Shown here: one piece after another, positions 58,101 to 64,000 of the stretch
How the letters are laid out: each line of letters opens with the position of its first letter
Position numbering within the stretch: the stretch's first letter is position 1
NCBI GenBank assembly: GCA_964036195.1
Contig: OZ038454.1
Span: 7,750,001-7,814,000, forward strand
Direction of reading: 5' to 3'
DNA: 64,000 bases
DNA from: Sphaerolaimus hirsutus
Lineage: Eukaryota; Nematoda; Chromadorea; Monhysterida; Sphaerolaimidae
Made by a program: the position numbers and the translations under genes
The notes under the pieces: generated by a model
Told to the model about the DNA's origin: nothing
The model's database searches: none
The model's input: only the letters and a program-made list of their open reading frames with translations

Positions 58101-61100
58101 CAAACTATACGCCATATTTTGTGGCGTGTCCTTACCGGATGGCACTAACAAAATTTTTACCCATTCTTACAGGTCACGCTGCCACAGGTTCTCAAAGTGG
58201 TGCCTTTTCTGCGGCGTTTGCACGTTTTCGAGGAGCATGAATTGCGTATTCGGTTTTTGATGGTGAGTTGTCGTTCACAGGCTTATCCAATTTGATCATT
58301 GTATTAATTGCTTTCAAGTGGAAATCAGCTGCCAATTCCGCACCTTTTCGCGTTGCAAAAATGGCAAGTCACTTGTCAAAATAATACCAACTCAGTTCCA
58401 CAGTATGCTTTGTCCACTCAATTTCGCAATTGATTCCTAAACGCGCAGGCACGCGAGCGCTACCTAGCGCCTATTTTATCAAGCATTCCAACAGAAGACG
58501 CATTCCAGCACTGTTCCAAGTACATGGAACTCGCCCGCGTGCATTTATTCGACATCGCCACCCAATACAAGGCTGCATTCGCGTCCGAAATGCAAGATTT
58601 GAGCCACTATGACGTCACTGGAATGGCAGACCGCGGATTTGGCGTGTCTGGACAAAAATTGGCCCCCGTGAATTTGCAAATGATTTTCAATCAATGGCTG
58701 ACTGCCAAAGTGGAGGCGAGTTTTTTTTAGTTGACCGGCAGTTTTGGAAATGGGGAAACAATTGCTAATAAAAAATACGCTATTTTTGTCGTGTGGTAAT
58801 TAATTTAACAGCACCGGAAAAGTGTAAACATTCCTTTTTCTTCCAAAGGCAAAGTTTTCCTTTCCGTTTTCCGAGAGCTGAAAAAATTTTACATTTCCGT
58901 TTTCCTTTGACCTTTTCCTTAGATAAGGAACTGTTCCCCAAGGTGCAAACTGTATTGACTTTTCCGGATCACGATTGGCATTAGAATTTATAATGAGATT
59001 GAAAAAGTGACAAGGTGTTCTTGTGTCAGTTTGTCCTTGTGACATTTCGGGCTCTGACCAATTATCAGTGACACAGCGTAGTGTGACAAAATGCCCTGTG
59101 ACAAATTGTCCTAACGTCACCCAGGAAGTTCTGTCGGTCATCTCAACGGACGCGTGCCGCGCGGCGGCGCTGGGCCCGTCGGGTCGCCTGGATTCACTTC
59201 TTACGCAGGCAATGTATTTCGGCGCGTCTTTCGGTAGACTCGGCGCCGATTTTCGGCCCAGTTTGGTGCGCATTTTCACCAAAGCCGTCACTGATGACAT
59301 GGATAAGCGTTTGCATAGGGCAGAGGAAAAGTGGGTTCTTTTGTGTTGTGAGGATTTTGGTGTCTGGATTTTTAATATGGCATAGCCACATTTTACAGGA
59401 ATCATACTAAAGCCCTGCCCGTGTAGAGTATTCTATGTGTTTTGCGTCCAAGCCCTGATGGCACTTCTTGAAGTCTCGCTGAATTTAGACACTCATGAAA
59501 TTTGACTGATTACAAAAAAATCAGCACGCCCCTTCCATATCCGAATCCCATGTCCTTTCCAACCATCTCTAAAGCGCAACGCAAAATGAACTAAAACGGA
59601 CATCAAATGCACATTCCCCACCCAGGATGCTATCGTGCGTGGGCGACGCGAAGACGTTCAGCCAGGTGCCAATCCCAGACCCTGTAAAAAGCCCTGTAAA
59701 ATGTCAAATGTCATGCAAAGTGTCAAAAGTCATGAAAAATCCCCTGCAAAATGACAACTCGGTTGCCATTTTGCAGGGCATTTTCCATGACTTTTGACAC
59801 TTTGCATGACACTTGACATTTTACTGGGCTTTTTACAGGGTCTGTGAGTGCCCCGAGGTGAACTCTGGCCACGGCATGGACCTGATGCTGCCGCAGGCGG
59901 GCGGCGGCGCTCGCGCCCTGCTCTGCTGGCCCACGCTGGCCGCCTACACGAATGCCGTCGCCGCAGCGTTCAATGCGCACAGGAACTTTTTGCCGCTCAA
60001 TTGCGCCGTCGGAGTGGCTGGCAAGTTGAATGCCGGCCTCGGGAGCGTCGCTGAGGCCGTGCTGCTTGTGGCCAGGTGTTTTTTTTGTGGGAGATTAGTG
60101 TTTTCCGCAGATAATTGTGTGGGAAATGGGTATTTGTATGCTTTGCGATGAGAGGGGCCAAGTACACATCTGAACCCATTACACATCTAGACCTGCCGCC
60201 CATCTAATATTACCCATTACCCGTCTAGGCTCATTACACATGTTGTAAGCCCATATATTTAATTCAAGATTTATTTATTTCACTTATTTATCCCTGTAAA
60301 ACCCTGAATAAATGGTTATACAGAAAGATTGAGCAGTTTGAGAAGATTGACCTTAAAACGTGTTTTATTTCTAACAGAAAATCTGGAGTAGAACACAGGG
60401 GTCTCGAATGGGGGGGGGGTTACCCCCCCCCCCCCAAACCGCCCAGCTATCTATCTATCCCGCAGGCCGCTCAGCTATCTATCTATCCCGGAGGCAAAAT
60501 TTTGGGCTACTACCCCCTAACCCCCCCCCCCCAAATCGCCCAGCTATCTACCTATCTGGAGCGATTTTTCAGAAACTACCCAAATTTTCGCTCAAAATCG
60601 CCATTTTTCATACCTATATATATATATAGATTTTCAACTCCAAAATCACTAGTTCATGCATCTAACTGCCTATTTCAGCTATTTTAAGTACTATATGCTC
60701 TTGTATACCCATTTTGAGCTATTTTACACCTACTTTTAGCGATTTTTCTCCCTTTTCGTCCTCCTATCCCCCGCAAAAGCCTATATATCGGACCACCACA
60801 ACCCCCCCAACGCCCCCCCCCCAGAAAATTTTTCAGCTATCTATCCCTCCGGAGGAGCGATTTGCTATCTATCCAACCACCCGGAGGGTCAAAATTCAAG
60901 ATACCCCTGGTAGAACATCTTACACCTTGTCAAACGTTTTTCACGCTTCACACCATTCCCATCGATAATCTGATGCCATTCACAGCTTTCAAGGACCCCT
61001 TTCCTATCCAGAAATAGGCCGCCAACCGTCACCGAGGCGCAAGTGCGCACGTGCTGCGAGTTGTTGGCGAGCTCGTTGCCCACCTCACTGAACGCGATGT

Positions 61101-61559
61101 TGGACAACGCGTTCCCCGAAAAGGCGATCCGAACACAATTGGGTCTGTCGGCCACCGGTGGCTGGGACGGGGCCGCTGATAACGCTGTTTTGGTTGGTGA
61201 ATGTAATATTTGGGCCTTGCGGTTGAAGAGACGGTTTTTTTGCCATGGCCTCTTATTCGATTTTTTTTCGTGTTTTACCGCTTTTCCCGGCAAGTGTTAG
61301 AAAAAATTATGGACGCACTGCGTTCCATTTTACAGCGCCGAAGAACTGAAAATTAGCGATTTTCACAAACATTTTTTTTTCATTTCTATTTCGCAACATT
61401 TTTCAGAAATGCCGCATCGACAGCGACAAAATTCGTTCGATTCTATGCGACTATCTACCCGATGTGCCAGTGGGGGAGGAAGACACTGGTGACGTAAGTG
61501 GCGACAATGTGTGCAGCGACGATCACGGCGAAAGTGGCACAGTTGAGCAGATTCAATAG
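55133..61559 (+). CDS. COG8: Conserved oligomeric Golgi complex subunit 8
   Basis: Twelve exons join in phase to about 592 residues, close to the usual size of about 600: 55133-55205, 55776-55853, 55942-56066, 56502-56675, 56999-57178, 58173-58262, 58449-58715, 59125-59330, 59626-59665, 59858-60075, 61018-61192, 61407-61559. COG8 is part of the tethering complex for retrograde vesicles at the Golgi. Family segments are LAEPARLR, NYSTFIGAADC, LLDVLEMPQLMETCVRAGYWEEAL, LPQVLKVVPFLRRLHVFEEHELRIRFL, ELARVHLFDIATQYKAAF and LLTQAMYFGASFGRLGADFRP. Exons are much richer in G+C than introns. Exon 7 ends at a GC donor (GAG/GCGAGT). Intron 9 is an introner-like element. The first exon is the least certain. 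The tail is acidic and unrelated to other COG8 tails. Confidence 0.93.
57303..57942. mobile_element. hAT-like MITE with AAAAAGCGC words in COG8 intron 5
   Basis: Ends TAGGGATGGCAAGCGC and GCGCTTTTTTCCATCCCTA, perfect duplication CACATATC (57295-57302, 57943-57950). Runs of A or T plus GCGC make up the end regions. Confidence 0.95.
58793..58985. mobile_element. Decayed CGGAAA-word element relic in COG8 intron 7
   Basis: Repeated TTTCCGTTTTCC words without clear ends, resembling the hAT-like element at 26346-26943. Confidence 0.5.
59666..59857 (+). mobile_element. 192-bp introner-like element forming COG8 intron 9
   Basis: GTGCCAATCCCAGACCCTG at the donor and GTGAGTGCCCCGAG at the acceptor. 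Its first 28 bases are identical to the cuticlin copy B element. CAG and GAG flank the element. Removing it continues the COG8 frame from KTFSQ into VNSGH. The interior is one long foldback of TGTAAAATG/CATTTTGCA words. Confidence 0.93.
60396..60909. mobile_element. hAT-like MITE filled with AGCTATCTATC words, in COG8 intron 10
   Basis: Ends CAGGGGTCTCGAAT and GATACCCCTG, perfect duplication GTAGAACA (60388-60395, 60910-60917). The interior repeats CAGCTATCTATC and C-rich runs. Related, decayed stretches occur at about 28780-28925, 41027-41167, 55530-55650, 62310-62490 and 63460-63660. Confidence 0.93.
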
Positions 61560-61837
61560 ATATCTAGTGCCTTGCTAAAATGCCCGAATACTCATTTGGT
61601 GGCAGTCTCAGAAAAAATAACATTTTAGTCAAGAATTAAATTATCCCTTATCGCTGTGATAAATTTTTAGCTGATTCTGAGAATTTTTGGTGAAAGCATA
61701 ACTTATTATCGATGGCTTGGAACATTGTGTTTTGGATCTATGGAATGGGTATAGGTTTAAATAATTTTGTGTCTTTGAATTTTGTTTATCTGTTGTTGTT
61801 GTTTTTTACCGTAAAGCGCTGATCAAGCGAGGGTGAA

Positions 61838-62013
61838 CTAATACGCACATCTGCCCGTTACGCACATCTGCCTGGTACGCACATCTGCCTGATATGCACA
61901 TCTGCCCGGTACGAACAGAGCATCAGCCATGTGCGTACCGGGAAGATGTGCGTACCGGGCACAACTTTGTGCAAAACGGGCAAATGTGCGTAACGGGCAG
62001 ATGTGCGTATTAG
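61838..62013. mobile_element. Foldback element made of a 16-bp word
   Basis: The word ACGCACATCTGCC(C/T)GT recurs several times and then in inverted form. The outer arms CTAATACGCACATCTGCCC and complement are almost perfect over about 29 bp. Small size and no coding capacity suggest a MITE. Confidence 0.8.
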
Positions 62014-63113
62014 GCCCCCCTCGATCAAGCCCCACCCCCTTTAAGCCCAACAGTGGTTGTGAAAGATATTTTCAAATGTTAAATCTTATTTTTGGTTTAC
62101 AGTGCATCTGCAAAGTAGAAATTATCATTTTCACATATCACATCATTTCGCCGTTTAACAAAAAGTTGAGCGAACTTGTCTGCGGCTTCCAAAAGATTAA
62201 GATACATTCTAAATCATCCAAAATGTTCGAAAATTTGGAACCTTGTAGGAAAATATTCGAGAAAAAAAACATTTATGTGAAAAAATCGTAATTATCTTGT
62301 GATTAATCGTAAACGCCCAGCTATCTATCTTTCCCGGATGCTATCTACTTTCTCCATTTTCTTCCATGTACACCCTATATTGAGTCCCTGCGACCCTCCC
62401 CCAAATATTTTTTTAGCCATCTAACCCTCTGCAGGACCGATTTGGTATGTATCCAACCCCCCAGAGGGTGAAAATCTAGGATACCCCCTGTACAGGATTA
62501 ATTTGACTACCGGGTAGCGCAGGATGAGCACCGGGTTGAGATGAGCACCGGCACAGTGCCTCTGTAATAATATCAACATCATTGTGTAAGCGAGAAAAAA
62601 AACATGAAAATTTTAACACGAAACATTGAGAAAATCTTCCAAGTGTCGCTGATCGGCACTTTTCGGTATTTGCATGATATCGGTGGTTGTCTGTGATATA
62701 AAGGTATTATTGCTATCTGATACGTGACCGAGTCTATTCAGACGTATTCTATTTGAAAGCGGTGTGTAAATTTACACAGACGTCAGAAAAATGAAGAAAA
62801 AAAACGTTGTTTTTTTCGATTGCGTATAGGAAACTCGCTAAAACGGAACGGAGATGTTCCGATACGAAATCACGTTTGAATCACAGAACTTATGGCGAAA
62901 CATACGCAGGGCGTAAACGGTAATAAATCAACCACAGAGCGACTTCTTCATAATTTTTTTTGCAGATACCTAGATCGTAAACACTATTCCACCAATGGGC
63001 AAAACGAGTTGATTGAATGGCGCCATTTTTGTTTGAACCCACATTTCCGTTCGGTGCTGACGCTTGGCGTTATTTCCGCACAATTTTGCTCTGGATAGCG
63101 CCGCTGTGTTACC

Positions 63114-63450
63114 GTATTTCCTCGAAAAATCCTCCCTCAAATTGACCACTATGAATTTATAGACCCCCTCGAAATACCCCCCCCCCCTCCAAATTGAGTG
63201 TAAAGGGAACTGAAATGACGAAAGCTGCGGTTTGTGGTCTGGGCAATACAGAACACACGTTAAAACAATGACTGTATTGCGTTAGAACACGGTTCATGCC
63301 AGCTAAATAGGTAAGCTGTTACAAACAACAATCAGTTCTGTTCTGTGAATTCAAGAAAATTTTGGCGAAATAATACCCCATCCTCTCAAAATACCAACCC
63401 CCCTCAAAATTTCCACTATGTAAAAATAACCATCTGGGGGGGGGGGTATT
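63114..63450. mobile_element. TACCGTATT-family foldback element
   Basis: A TACCGTATTTCCTCGAAAA start, C runs, and the family's AGTGTAAAGGGAAC and CAGAACACACGTTAAA inner blocks; the right end (GGGGTATTTCGGGT) is degraded. Confidence 0.65.
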
Positions 63451-64000
63451 TCGGGTCAAGCCTATTTACGCATGTAAACCCATCCCGCATGTAGACCCAT
63501 TATAGACACGTTATACCGGTAGGCTACCGCCCCAAACCCAGCTATCAATACCTGGCACAATGTTTTGGCAACTTTCCCCTGAACATCCCGCCCACGCGAA
63601 TTGCCTCGCTGTCTAGCTATCTGGAGCGCTGTTGAGCTATTTTCCTTAATTTTCACCCAAAATCTCTAATTTTCATACTTCTTATAGATTTTCACCTTCA
63701 AAATCATTAAGTCATGTGTTTTATAGCCTATTTTCAGCATGCCGGGTATAATTAAATGGGTTCCGGGTCAACATGCGGGATGGGTTTACACGCGGAATAG
63801 TGCAGTGCGGTATAAATATACTGTTTTACTTTCATGGCGTTGTGCGCCAAATGTTTGACGCCTGTCCGTCCCTACTATGTTTATTTTCCAAAACTGATTA
63901 CCTAGTTTCCACGACAGCAGCGACCGCACGAAAAATTTGCGATATCATTGAACTATCAATCGAATTTCATTATCACGTTGTAAACATAGCCGTGTCTGCG

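Larger units (their letters stand above)
61560..64000. other. Repeat-rich interval 3' of COG8
   Basis: No gene recognised. It holds the TACGCACATCTGCC foldback (61838-62013), a decayed CTATC-word relic (62310-62490) and a TACCGTATT element (63114-63450), then unremarkable sequence to the window end. Short ORFs here are not supported. Confidence 0.65.

Overview
The window looks like nematode nuclear DNA. It encodes two cuticlin-type ZP-domain proteins, a family typical of nematode cuticle, plus a full COG8 gene, a SET-domain gene and a START-domain gene, all split by spliceosomal introns. Two runs of exactly 200 N mark scaffold joins. The species is not identifiable from the sequence. No RNA gene, CRISPR array or prokaryotic signal was recognised.

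Region 1 (1 to about 17 kb) is most of a Maverick/Polinton virus-like transposon whose left end lies outside the window. On the minus strand it carries a long candidate capsid-related ORF running off the left edge, an rve-type integrase, a 420-residue charged protein, a small basic Maverick protein, an FtsK/A32-type packaging ATPase, a Cys-rich putative zinc protein, a 16-exon protein-primed family B DNA polymerase and a 171-residue unknown. A divergent plus-strand gene starts 6 bp from the last of these. Several genes overlap in different frames, and nearly all contain short introns.

Region 2 (17 to 22 kb) is a bed of non-autonomous transposons. Many have 8-bp target duplications and TAG-type ends, as in hAT elements, and interiors built from one short repeated word (GGTGCC, GGCGCC, GGGATC, CGGAAA, GCGC or CTATC).

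Region 3 (22 to 49.7 kb) is a direct duplication, copy A at about 22038-36748 and copy B at 38054-49741. Each copy holds the 5' exons of a START-domain lipid-transfer gene, a complete 401-codon cuticlin gene and the 5' exons of an unidentified gene. Comparing the copies gives empty sites for many insertions. The N gap between them leaves open that they are two haplotypes scaffolded in tandem.

Region 4 (49.7 to 64 kb) continues with the unidentified gene, a SET1/MLL-like SET plus post-SET domain, and COG8 (12 exons, about 592 residues), followed by repeat-rich DNA.

The most notable signal is a family of about 193-bp foldback elements that begin GTGCC and end CAG. They sit inside coding regions of the cuticlin genes, the unidentified gene and COG8 exactly as GT-AG introns, keeping frame each time. 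One is present in cuticlin copy B and absent from copy A, where the uninterrupted exon is visible. These behave as introners, that is, transposons that create introns.
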